A program made the position numbers and the translations under genes. Shown one piece after another: positions 26,227 to 34,169 of a stretch of DNA of 43,628 bases. The notes beneath the pieces were generated by a model, which made no database searches, was not told the DNA's origin, and worked only from the letters and a program-made list of their open reading frames with translations. The stretch's first letter is position 1; each line of letters starts with the position of its first letter. This stretch comes from Desulfotignum sp. (lineage in GTDB: Bacteria; Desulfobacterota; Desulfobacteria; Desulfobacterales; Desulfobacteraceae), in contig JAIPDL010000027.1 of NCBI GenBank assembly GCA_021737695.1, forward strand, positions 1 to 43,628, read 5' to 3'.

Positions 26227-26256
26227 AAGCCCCCCGGCGGTTTCGCCGGGGGGCTT
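26227..26256 (-). terminator. rho-independent terminator of hcp
   Basis: A 13-bp perfect stem, AAGCCCCCCGGCG paired with CGCCGGGGGGCTT around a four-base loop, is followed on the minus strand by a run of T (26228-26223 region). It lies 44 bases beyond the hcp stop and ends that transcript; it also marks the edge of the defence island. Confidence 0.92.
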
Positions 26257-26299
26257 GCAGTCAGACCTGAACATCCTGTGTTTATTTATTCAAGGCAGG

Positions 26300-28060
26300 C
26301 TATCCCAGGATTTTTTTCAGGTCTTGGTCCGGGGTGCTGATGGGGGTCAAATTGTAATTTTTCACCAGCACATCCAGAACATTGGGGCTCACAAAAGCCG
26401 GCAGAGAGGGGCCGATATGAATATCCTTGATGCCCAGGTGCAAAAGACTCAGCAGAATGGCCACGGCTTTCTGTTCGTACCAGGACAGGATAAAGGACAA
26501 CGGCAGCCCGTTGACATCCGTGTCAAAGGCTTTGGTCAATGCCACGGCGATGAGCACGGCGGAATGGGCGTCGTTGCACTGGCCCACATCCAGCAGCCGC
26601 GGGATGCCGTTGATGTCGCCCAGCTGTTTTTTAAAAAACTTGAACTTGCCGCAGGCCAGGGTCAGCACAATGCTGTTGTCCGGGGTTTTTTCCACAAATT
26701 CGGTGTAGTAGTTACGGGATTTTTTCACGCCGTCACAGCCGCCCACCAGAAAGAAATGCCCGATGGAGCCGTCTTTTACACCGGCCACGATCTTGTCTGC
26801 CACCCCCAGGACCGCATCATGACCAAATCCCACCAAAACTTCCATGTCCGGTTTGTCTTCAGTGTATCCGGGCAGTGCCAGGGCCCGGTCGATCAACGGT
26901 TTGAGATTGTTCTTGTTCACATGGGTGACCCCTGGCCATCCCACTGTGCCGGTGGTGAAGATGTTCTGCTTGTAGGTCTGCCTGGGTTTCTGGATGCAGT
27001 TGGTGGTCATGAGGATGGCACCGGGAAATTCGTCAAACTCTTTTTTCTGGTTCTGCCAGGCTGTGCCGTAATGGCCGTAGAAATGGGGGAACCGCTCCTT
27101 GAGTTTCGGATATCCATGGGTGGGCAGCATCTCTCCGTGGGTGTAGACATAGATCCCTTTGCCCTCACTGGCCTTGAGCACCGCTTCCAGATCGATCAAA
27201 TCATGGCCGGACACCATGATAGCCTTGCCTTTTTTGGCACCCAGAGGCACCTTGGTGGGCACGGGATGGCCATACGCTTGGGTGTTGCCGATATTGAGCA
27301 GTTCCATGGCCCGCAGGTTTTTCTCCCCGCACTCCAGGACCAGGCCCAGCAGCTCGTTCATGCCCAGGGTGTTGTCCTCCAGGGATGCCAGTCCCCGGTG
27401 TACAAATTCGTAGTTGGCTTCATCCTCCTGGCCAAATTCCGCCGCATGATCCGTATAGGCGGCCATGCCCTTGATGCCGAACAGCAGCATGTGCTGCAGA
27501 GAGCGGATATCCGGGTCCACATCCGGATCTGACATCAGGCCGTAGGCACCGGCCTGCTTGACCATGCCTTCCAGGGAGGGTTTGAGTTTCAGGGTCAGGG
27601 CATCGCTGGGGGACGTAATTTTTCCGCCGGCGGCATGGACCCGCTGGATCATCTTGTCCCGCAGGGCAACGGACTGATGGAGCAGGTCTTCGAGACGATA
27701 GGGGTCGAACTCCACATTGGTGAGGGTGGCAAACATGGCCTCGCAGGTGAACCGGTCGGTGGCATTGTCGGAAATATTGACTTTTCTGCCGGCCACACAG
27801 GCAATGGCAAGCCCTTTAAGGGAATGCACCAGCAGATCCTGAAGCGCAGCCACCTCCGGGGTCTTGCCGCACACCCCCATGACAGTACATCCCCTGCCTC
27901 CCATGGTCTGCTCGCACTGGTAGCAGAACATCTTTGTCTTGTTGCCTGGCGTGGCAAACGCGGACGGGGCTTTTAAAAATGCGGGAATCAGGGCGCTTCC
28001 GGTGACAGCCAGGGTGCTGTTCTTTAAAAAATTTCGGCGGGAAATCTCTTTTTTTTTCAT
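26300..28060 (-). CDS. hcp: hybrid-cluster protein (hydroxylamine/NO reductase) with a Tat signal
   Basis: A 586-residue hybrid-cluster protein, which reduces NO or hydroxylamine. The N-terminal cysteines C-x2-C-x8-C-x5-C (Cys46, 49, 58, 64) are the class I spacing seen in Desulfovibrio. Ligands of the Ni-free hybrid cluster are present: GHD and THGEM (His, Glu), TTNCIQ, GGCDG, LACGK, GQCND, and WYEQK (Glu, Lys). Uncommon is the N-terminal SRRNFLK twin-arginine motif, a hydrophobic stretch and an AFA cleavage site, which together predict export to the periplasm. The ATG at 28060 is chosen because AGGAG lies seven bases upstream; a longer TTG start at 28093 lacks this. A CRP/FNR-type site is upstream and a strong terminator downstream. 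Confidence 0.92.
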   Translation of the reverse strand: MKKKEISRRNFLKNSTLAVTGSALIPAFLKAPSAFATPGNKTKMFCYQCEQTMGGRGCTVMGVCGKTPEVAALQDLLVHSLKGLAIACVAGRKVNISDNATDRFTCEAMFATLTNVEFDPYRLEDLLHQSVALRDKMIQRVHAAGGKITSPSDALTLKLKPSLEGMVKQAGAYGLMSDPDVDPDIRSLQHMLLFGIKGMAAYTDHAAEFGQEDEANYEFVHRGLASLEDNTLGMNELLGLVLECGEKNLRAMELLNIGNTQAYGHPVPTKVPLGAKKGKAIMVSGHDLIDLEAVLKASEGKGIYVYTHGEMLPTHGYPKLKERFPHFYGHYGTAWQNQKKEFDEFPGAILMTTNCIQKPRQTYKQNIFTTGTVGWPGVTHVNKNNLKPLIDRALALPGYTEDKPDMEVLVGFGHDAVLGVADKIVAGVKDGSIGHFFLVGGCDGVKKSRNYYTEFVEKTPDNSIVLTLACGKFKFFKKQLGDINGIPRLLDVGQCNDAHSAVLIAVALTKAFDTDVNGLPLSFILSWYEQKAVAILLSLLHLGIKDIHIGPSLPAFVSPNVLDVLVKNYNLTPISTPDQDLKKILG

Positions 28061-28134
28061 GGCATTTCTCCTTTTGGATGCAGTTTCAGGCAACCGTTGC
28101 CGGATACCCGGGTGTTTTTTTCAAACGTGCACCC

Positions 28135-28176
28135 ATCATAGAGGAACCATCACACCCGATCCTTGACCTGGATCAA
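28135..28176 (-). promoter_or_regulatory. hcp promoter with CRP/FNR-type (HcpR-like) operator
   Basis: TTGATCCAGGTCAA on the minus strand (28176-28163) is a near-perfect 14-bp palindrome of the CRP/FNR kind. A TATGAT -10 box lies at 28140-28135. If transcription starts about seven bases later, near 28128, the palindrome centre is at -41.5, the position of class II activators. HcpR, a CRP/FNR relative, is known to control hcp in sulfate reducers, so this site most likely belongs to it. Confidence 0.7.
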
Positions 28177-28219
28177 GAAATGAAAAAAAAAGTAAAAATT
28201 CTTTACAACCATATCTTAC

Positions 28220-28265
28220 TGGAATACACTCCATAAAAATAAGAAAAAAACAGGAGTACACTCCA
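28220..28265 (+). promoter_or_regulatory. two palindromic 14-mers before the DUF4143 ATPase
   Basis: TGGAATACACTCCA (28220-28233) and AGGAGTACACTCCA (28252-28265) are imperfect palindromes (GGAGT..ACTCC) with centres 32 bases apart, about three helical turns. The second contains the Shine-Dalgarno AGGAG and touches the ATG. They look like paired operator sites of an autoregulator. Confidence 0.5.
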
Positions 28266-29477
28266 ATGATAAACCGTTTTATGGAAACCTACCGGCGGCT
28301 GATAGAAAGCACCAGATACCTTCAACACCGCTATATTTACCACAGATTCAACACCGAAAACCGCCTGACCGGCCTGATAGGTCCCAGGGGAACAGGCAAA
28401 ACCACGTTGCTGTTGCAATACATCAATGAAAAAATCGACCACAAGTCGCAATGCATCTATGTGTCGGTTGACCATTTATACTTTTCAAAACATCTGTTGA
28501 TGGATTTTGTCGATGACCTGTATGAAGAATTCGGGGTGCTGTATTTTTTCCTGGATGAAATTCACAAATACCCAAACTGGAACCAGGAGATCAAAAACAT
28601 TTACGATGCATATCCGGACATAAAAATCATATTTTCCGGCAGTTCAAGCATGGACCTGATTAGAGGCACCCATGATCTGTCCAGAAGGGGGGTCATCTAT
28701 CGCATGAACGGGATGTCATTCAGAGAATATCTGTTGTTCAACGACATTGCCGATACGGGTACCTTTACCTTGGAGCAGATCATCGAACAAAAGGAACAGA
28801 TCCAATCCGATTTGGGTGGTATTCCAAAACTTAAAGGCCATTTCAAACAATACCTGGGATGCGGTTATTATCCCTATTTTCTGGAAGATGCCAAAACATA
28901 TCATCAAAAAATTGTCCGGGTGATCCAGAAAACCATTTATGAGGACATCGCCAATTTTTATAAACTGAAAACCGAAAACCTTTCCAGTTTCAAGCGCATT
29001 CTGTCCTATCTGGCAACCACTCCGCCGGGAGAACTCAGCAAAAACAGTATTGCCAAACATATTGGCCTGGACAGCAAAACCATCCATAATTATCTGGAAA
29101 TGCTTGAAGAAACCGGTATGGTCGAGCGGGTATCAAAAAACAGGGCCGGAAGCAACCTGCTCAAACACACGGAAAAAATCTATCTGGATAATCCAGACCT
29201 GTACCACGCCATAATCAGCGAAATCGGGTATGAATCAAAGACAGGGACCATCCGGGAGATTTTTTTCATCAAGATGCTGAAAAATGCCGGGGAAAACGTT
29301 TATTACAGCCCGGCCGGCGACTTTGAAGTCAACAAAAATGTATTTGAAATCGGCGGCAGATCCAAAACCGGTAAACAGATCAAGCATCTTCAGGACAGGG
29401 CATATCTGGTTAAAGATGATATCTTGTACGGCAGCCGCCGGGAAATTCCTTTGTACCTGTTCGGTTTTCTGTATTAA
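28266..29477 (+). CDS. AAA ATPase with DUF4143 domain
   Basis: A 403-residue member of the AAA_14/DUF4143 ATPases common in bacteria and archaea. Walker A is GPRGTGKT (residues 39-46), Walker B is VLYFFLDEIHKYPNW, and the sensor strand is IIFSGSSSMDLIRG. The winged-helix and DUF4143 part includes IAKHIGLDSKTIHNYLEMLEETGMV and KIYLDNPDLYHAI. The C-terminal PD-(D/E)XK-like region (FEVNKNVFEIGG) is short. Function is poorly known; they occur alone or as stress/mobile-linked genes. AGGAG overlaps the second palindrome before the start. A remnant of a related ATPase lies 200 bases downstream. Confidence 0.85.
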   Translation: MINRFMETYRRLIESTRYLQHRYIYHRFNTENRLTGLIGPRGTGKTTLLLQYINEKIDHKSQCIYVSVDHLYFSKHLLMDFVDDLYEEFGVLYFFLDEIHKYPNWNQEIKNIYDAYPDIKIIFSGSSSMDLIRGTHDLSRRGVIYRMNGMSFREYLLFNDIADTGTFTLEQIIEQKEQIQSDLGGIPKLKGHFKQYLGCGYYPYFLEDAKTYHQKIVRVIQKTIYEDIANFYKLKTENLSSFKRILSYLATTPPGELSKNSIAKHIGLDSKTIHNYLEMLEETGMVERVSKNRAGSNLLKHTEKIYLDNPDLYHAIISEIGYESKTGTIREIFFIKMLKNAGENVYYSPAGDFEVNKNVFEIGGRSKTGKQIKHLQDRAYLVKDDILYGSRREIPLYLFGFLY

Positions 29478-29496
29478 AGGCCTGAACCCCGGCGGA

Positions 29497-29583
29497 TCAG
29501 AAAATCAGGCCATGAAGATCGCATTTTTCTCTCTTTCGGGTCGTCCAGGAAGCCGGGGCTGATGAGATAATTCAGTTTTTTTC
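29497..29583 (-). pseudogene. remnant of a CoA-transferase subunit B gene
   Basis: On the minus strand the sequence reads KKLNYLISPGFLDDP, nearly the KKLDYLTSPGYLDGP of the intact CoA-transferase subunit B at 36199-36960, then after a deletion continues as REKCDLHGLIF and stop, matching the C-terminal REKCDPHRLIL and stop of that gene. Only these two joined scraps remain. The similarity to the intact gene is not identical, so it descends from a paralogue or an older copy. Confidence 0.75.
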
Positions 29584-29716
29584 TTGAACTAGTGCTTTTC
29601 AGGTTTGAATCCAGATTTTACGAAACTATATTCCATATTACACGTTAATATAATCCGGATTACCCGTTGACACTTTCCGGATGCCGATTTCTGCGCGCTC
29701 TGTCACAGATGGCGGG

Positions 29717-30100
29717 ACAGCTGTGCAACTATACACAACTGGACGGACAGATAACCGTCTGAGCCGGGTTGTAATAACCCCCAAATTGCAGGTTATTGAT
29801 TCAGGATTGCTGACAACCCTGGCAGGTTTCTCTGCCATATCCAGCACCGGGGACCGGACCCGTTTCGGGCATTTCCTGGAAAGTTTTGTTTTCGGATAGC
29901 TGCTGAAACATGCCGTAGCGGCTGACAATGACTATCACATATTTTACTACCGGGACCATGATAAGGTCAAGGTGGATTATGTGGTGCAAAATACCGCCGG
30001 GTTTCTGGTGGCTGTGGAGGTCAAAGCTACCGTCAAAGTGAAAGAAAATGACTTGAAAGGAATCAGGCGCCTGGCAAAAGCTGCCGGTATATATCGATAA
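29717..30100 (+). pseudogene. C-terminal remnant of a second DUF4143 ATPase
   Basis: The frame reads DNRLSRVVITPKLQVIDSGLL, then DRTRFGHFLESFVFG and an in-frame TAG at 29897; beyond it the same frame continues LLKHAVAADNDYHIFYYRDHDKVKVDYVV and VAVEVKATVKVKENDLKGIRRL to a stop at 30100. This is the DUF4143 and nuclease-like C-terminal part of an AAA_14 ATPase; the ATPase domain is missing and one nonsense codon is present. It belongs to a different subgroup from the intact gene at 28266. Confidence 0.8.
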
Positions 30101-30182
30101 TCAACTGTTTTTCTTGATCCATTTCCATCTGTCCGGTCAATGGTGGATGGCCTGTACAGGGTCGGTGATTTATCCGGATTTT

Positions 30183-30650
30183 TTATTTTTCCCAGTCATT
30201 GCGGTTCCTGAGCAACTGCAGCCGGATGGAAATATCCGTGCTGAGGACCCCGTTGATTTTGTTTATCTGTTCGATAAGGGTGCGCAGTTCATCCTGGGAT
30301 TTTGCACTGAACTCCACGTCAAAGTCAAAGGCCCCTGTCAAGTGGGCAATGTACCAAATCCGGTCGATTTTCTGGAGTGCTCTTTTCACGGCATCTGTCT
30401 TCTTGATATCCACCTTCAGACAGATGTTGCCCCTGAAAACAAACCCGAGCTTCTTTTGATCGACCACCGCCACAATCTGAATGATTTCATCTTCAAGCAG
30501 GCGTTTCAACCGTTTTCGGATGGCGGTTTCAGACAGGTTCAGTTGTTTGGCAATTTCAGTATTCGGCATCCGGCCGTTCTTTTGCAGCATCTGGATGATC
30601 TGGGTGTCAATAGCATCAACTGGTAGATTCAACGCGCTTTCTCCATTCAT
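30183..30650 (-). CDS. Lrp/AsnC-family transcriptional regulator
   Basis: A 155-residue regulator: residues ~14-60 are the helix-turn-helix (AIDTQIIQMLQKNGRMPNTEIAKQLNLSETAIRKRLKRLLEDEII) and ~70-145 the RAM ligand-binding domain (GNICLKVDIKKTDAVKRALQKIDRIWYIAHLTGAFDFDVEF). It is divergent from the aminotransferase-AOR gene with a 328-base intergenic region carrying repeated TCGA-type elements, so it probably regulates that gene in response to an amino acid or amine. The ATG at 30650 has no clear Shine-Dalgarno; a TTG seven codons later follows GGAG and is an alternative start. Confidence 0.9.
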   Translation of the reverse strand: MNGESALNLPVDAIDTQIIQMLQKNGRMPNTEIAKQLNLSETAIRKRLKRLLEDEIIQIVAVVDQKKLGFVFRGNICLKVDIKKTDAVKRALQKIDRIWYIAHLTGAFDFDVEFSAKSQDELRTLIEQINKINGVLSTDISIRLQLLRNRNDWEK

Positions 30651-30978
30651 ATATCAAAAAGTAAGACAAAATCACTGTTTATATTTTTTTCTATCTTTGC
30701 TTTCATGGCGTATTCCACATATCATGGCGGATGCCAAAAGACAAGTTCGATTATCGGTTATACGATTATCAGCCCTTTCTAACATATAAATCGAACCAAC
30801 AATAAAAAAAACTATTGACTTTCGAATTATATTATATTAATCGAAACGATATATGATAAATTGACTTACATTTCGTTGATTGAACTTCATGGATTAACGG
30901 AAGTCGGTTTTCCCGTTTCCCGTTTGAAACAATAACGAAAAGGTGATTATTGAAACCAAAAAAGGAGGGTTACCCTAA
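30651..30978. promoter_or_regulatory. divergent regulatory region between lrp-type gene and aminotransferase-AOR gene
   Basis: This AT-rich region contains repeated WTCGAW elements at 30746-30751 (TTCGAT), 30790-30795 (ATCGAA), 30821-30826 (TTCGAA) and 30840-30845 (ATCGAA); the last two frame a 23-bp largely palindromic sequence (30822-30844). These may be binding sites for the neighbouring Lrp-type regulator. No convincing -10/-35 pair or sigma-54 site was found here. AGGAGGG stands nine bases before the ATG at 30979. Confidence 0.45.
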
Positions 30979-33900
30979 ATGATCGACATAGACGAATATC
31001 ATCCGGATGACTATAAACTTCGGGATATGAAAGCCGCCAAAAAAGAGGTGGACGGCATCGTGGATATCATCCTCACCCCCACCGAGAAAGTGACCCTTGA
31101 AACCAGGGCCGAGATATCCAAAAAAACGGTGCGCAATTTTCGCGATCACATCAACAAAGGATTCCTTGACTATCGGAAATCGGTCACCGAAGCCACGGGA
31201 TTTGCCGTTACAGAATGGACCGGTAAGGGTTCGATCCTGGTGGATGCACTGGACCGGGAATTTCTGGATCTGCTAGGGGGATTTGGCCTGTATTCCTATG
31301 GCATCCGTCACCCCAAGATCGTGGCTGCCGTAAAATCCCAGCTGGACCGCTCCCCGCAGTACAGCCAGGAGATGCTGGATCCGTTAAGGGCTCAGCTTGC
31401 CAAAGTGCTGGCTCTGCTGACTCCCGGCAAGATCCAGTACGGATTTTTTGCCAATTCCGGTACCGAGGCGGTGGAAGGTGCCATGAAACTGGCCAAACTC
31501 TATACCGGCAGAAAAGGGTTTATTGCCATGCTCAAAGGCTTTCATGGCAAAACCCTGGGATCGTTATCCCTGATGGGTAAAAATATCTTTAGAAAACCGT
31601 TGCTCCCGCTTCTGGAAGGCGTGCGCCAGGCACCGTTCGGAAATCTTAGAGCTTTGGAACAGGAACTGGCCTCGGCCAGGGCCGTGGGAGATGATATTGC
31701 GGCGGTGGTTCTGGAACCGATCCAGGGTGAAGCTGGTGCCATTGTACCGCCGGATGACTATCTTCCCGGTGTCCGCGAATTATGTGACCATTACGGCGTC
31801 CTGCTCATTGCAGATGAAGTGCAGACCGGATTCGGCCGGACCGGAGAAATTTTCGGAGTGGATCACTGGGATGTAAAACCCGATATCATGTGCTTTGGAA
31901 AAGCCTTGGGCGGTGGGGTGGTTCCCATGTCCGCATTCATGTCAACGCCTGAAATCTGGCAATGCATGGAGCCCAATCCATTCATGCACACCACCACCAC
32001 CGGCGGGAATCCTCTTGCCTGTGCCTCCGCCCTTGCCGCCATATCTGTGCTCTTAGAGGAAGACCTGGCAGGCCAGGCAAAGAAAAAGGGGAAATATGTG
32101 CTTGAAAAACTGGGTGAGCTTCAGGAAAGGTATCCGGGCATTCTGGCAAATAAACGGGGCCTGGGCCTGCTTCTGGGGATGGAGTTTCACACCGACGGCA
32201 TTGGATACAAAGTGGCTTCCGGCCTGTTTTCAAGAGGGGTCATCACTGCCGGCACCCTGACCAATGCCAAAAACATCCGGTTTGAACCGGCCTTAAATAC
32301 GCCCTGGGAAATTCTGGATGAAGCCCTGAACCGAATCGAAGATGTGTTCAAATCCATCGAGCTTCCCAAAGGCAAGCCCAATGAATACCTGTATACAGGG
32401 CAGATGCTTCATGTGGACCTGAACACCCATGAAATTAAATCCAAAACCATCCCCCAAAAATTGCGTGATGAATACATCGGTGGGTGGGGACTGGCTGCCA
32501 AATACCTGTATGACACCATTGATCCAGGGATCGATCCGCTGTCCAAAGAAAATGCCATTGTTATTATGACAGGTCCTGTCTGTGGCACCCTGGTGCCCAC
32601 CTCCGCCAGGACCTGCCTGGTATCCAAGTCCCCCAAAACCGGTACGATTTTTGAATCCAATATCGGCGGGTCTTTCGGTCCTGAACTCAAATTTGCCGGC
32701 TATGACGGCATCATGATAACCGGCAAATCCAAAAAACCGGTCTACCTGAGAATAGAAAACAATATTGTATCCCTGGAAGATGCCGGCCCGGTCATGGGGA
32801 AAGGCATATTTGAAACAGAAGTATGGTTGAAAGACCAGGTGGATGCTGAAGTAAGAACATTGTCCATCGGCCCTGCCGGGGAAAACCTCCTCGAATTCTC
32901 CTGCGTTGGCTCTGAATCCTATCGCCAGATGGGACGGGGGGGTGCTGGCGCTTTGTTTGGTTCTAAAAACCTCAAAGCCATTGCCTGCAGGGGGACCGGC
33001 GGTGTCCAGGTCAACGAGATCGGTGCCTTTTACGAAAAGGTGGTGGAACATACCGCCAACAACCTGCTCACCGATGCCAACATGTGGGCAAAATCCAATG
33101 GCACGCCGGTGCTGATGGATGTGACCAATGAAATGGGCATCCACCCCACCCGGAACTTTACCAAAGGCGTAAGCAACGGGCGCCTGAATCTGAACACGGA
33201 CGCCATTGACGATATAAAAATCGGAGACCGGTCATGCGCTTCCTGTCCAATGGGATGCGGCAAATTCACATCCCTCAACGGAACACAGCTTGAAGGCCCG
33301 GAATATGAAACCCTTTGCCTCGGGGGATCCAACTGCGAAATCAATGATCTTGAGTCGGTCATGAAATTCAACCGGCTGTGTGATGATTACGGGCTGGACA
33401 CCATGTCCACCGGAGCCATCATCGGCCTGGCCATGGACCTGACTGAATCAGGCAAATGCGACCTGGGAGTGACCTTTGGCAACACGGAACAATATATTGC
33501 ACTGATAGAGGAGATTGCCACCCTTTCCACGCCGCGGGCAAAACAAATGGCCATTGGTGCAGGAAAACTGGCAGCTAAATACAATGCCGCAGACATGGCC
33601 GCCCACTCCAAAAATCTTGAAATGCCAGGGTATGACCCCCGGGGGAACTATGGAATGGCTTTGGGATATGCCACATCTGAACGGGGGGCTTGCCACTTGA
33701 GATCCTATACCCTGTTTGAAGATGAGCCGTTTAAAACCAATGAAATGACCCATGCTGTCATGAACAACCAGAATCTGAATGCGGTCAAATTTTCCATGGG
33801 GTTGTGTGATTTCTGGGGAACCGTGGATACAGATATCATGGCAGATTTCCTCACCAAAGGACTGGGAAAAAAGATCTCGGCAAAAGACTTGGATATGGCG

Positions 33901-34146
33901 GGTGAACGTATCTGGAACCTTATCCGGCTGTTTAATGTCAGGGCTGGTTTTACCGCATCACAAGACACAGTATCAGAAAAAATTCTGAACCAGACCCTGC
34001 AAAATGGGCCATGGGAAGGCAAAAAATTTGATGCCGGTGCATTGGTTGAGATGAAAACCTTACTGTACCATCTGCGCGGTTGGGATGACCAGGGTGTTCC
34101 CTTGCCGGAAAAACTGGCGGAACTCAATCTTCTGGATATCAATTAA
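30979..34146 (+). CDS. putrescine aminotransferase - aldehyde:ferredoxin oxidoreductase fusion
   Basis: A 1055-residue fusion. Residues ~1-460 are a class III aminotransferase closest to putrescine aminotransferase YgjG/PatA: GFLDYRKSVTEATG, LLGGFGLYSYGIRHP, FFANSGTEAVEGAMKLAKLY, ADEVQTGFGRTG, and PLP Lys308 in CFGKALGGGVVP. Residues ~472-1055 are a full AOR: MLHVDLNTHEIKSK, GPVCGTLVPTSARTCLVSKSP, the cluster cysteines Cys753, Cys756 and Cys760 (CASCPMGC), and distal Cys943 in GLCDF. The first half would turn putrescine into 4-aminobutanal, and the second oxidise it to GABA with ferredoxin reduction at a tungsto- or molybdopterin. Fusion could pass on the aldehyde before it cyclises to pyrroline. 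A four-cluster ferredoxin follows after 23 bases. Confidence 0.9.
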   Translation: MIDIDEYHPDDYKLRDMKAAKKEVDGIVDIILTPTEKVTLETRAEISKKTVRNFRDHINKGFLDYRKSVTEATGFAVTEWTGKGSILVDALDREFLDLLGGFGLYSYGIRHPKIVAAVKSQLDRSPQYSQEMLDPLRAQLAKVLALLTPGKIQYGFFANSGTEAVEGAMKLAKLYTGRKGFIAMLKGFHGKTLGSLSLMGKNIFRKPLLPLLEGVRQAPFGNLRALEQELASARAVGDDIAAVVLEPIQGEAGAIVPPDDYLPGVRELCDHYGVLLIADEVQTGFGRTGEIFGVDHWDVKPDIMCFGKALGGGVVPMSAFMSTPEIWQCMEPNPFMHTTTTGGNPLACASALAAISVLLEEDLAGQAKKKGKYVLEKLGELQERYPGILANKRGLGLLLGMEFHTDGIGYKVASGLFSRGVITAGTLTNAKNIRFEPALNTPWEILDEALNRIEDVFKSIELPKGKPNEYLYTGQMLHVDLNTHEIKSKTIPQKLRDEYIGGWGLAAKYLYDTIDPGIDPLSKENAIVIMTGPVCGTLVPTSARTCLVSKSPKTGTIFESNIGGSFGPELKFAGYDGIMITGKSKKPVYLRIENNIVSLEDAGPVMGKGIFETEVWLKDQVDAEVRTLSIGPAGENLLEFSCVGSESYRQMGRGGAGALFGSKNLKAIACRGTGGVQVNEIGAFYEKVVEHTANNLLTDANMWAKSNGTPVLMDVTNEMGIHPTRNFTKGVSNGRLNLNTDAIDDIKIGDRSCASCPMGCGKFTSLNGTQLEGPEYETLCLGGSNCEINDLESVMKFNRLCDDYGLDTMSTGAIIGLAMDLTESGKCDLGVTFGNTEQYIALIEEIATLSTPRAKQMAIGAGKLAAKYNAADMAAHSKNLEMPGYDPRGNYGMALGYATSERGACHLRSYTLFEDEPFKTNEMTHAVMNNQNLNAVKFSMGLCDFWGTVDTDIMADFLTKGLGKKISAKDLDMAGERIWNLIRLFNVRAGFTASQDTVSEKILNQTLQNGPWEGKKFDAGALVEMKTLLYHLRGWDDQGVPLPEKLAELNLLDIN

Positions 34147-34169
34147 ATAAGGAAAGAAGGAGAAAATAA

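Noticed and set aside
26117..27532. A 471-codon open frame on the plus strand
   Set aside because: Antisense to hcp, rich in His/Gly/Gln as expected of a shadow frame, and crosses the hcp terminator.
30815..30866. Two TTGACT sequences as sigma-70 -35 boxes for the aminotransferase-AOR gene
   Set aside because: Neither has a credible -10 box at 16-18 bases, so no promoter is called.
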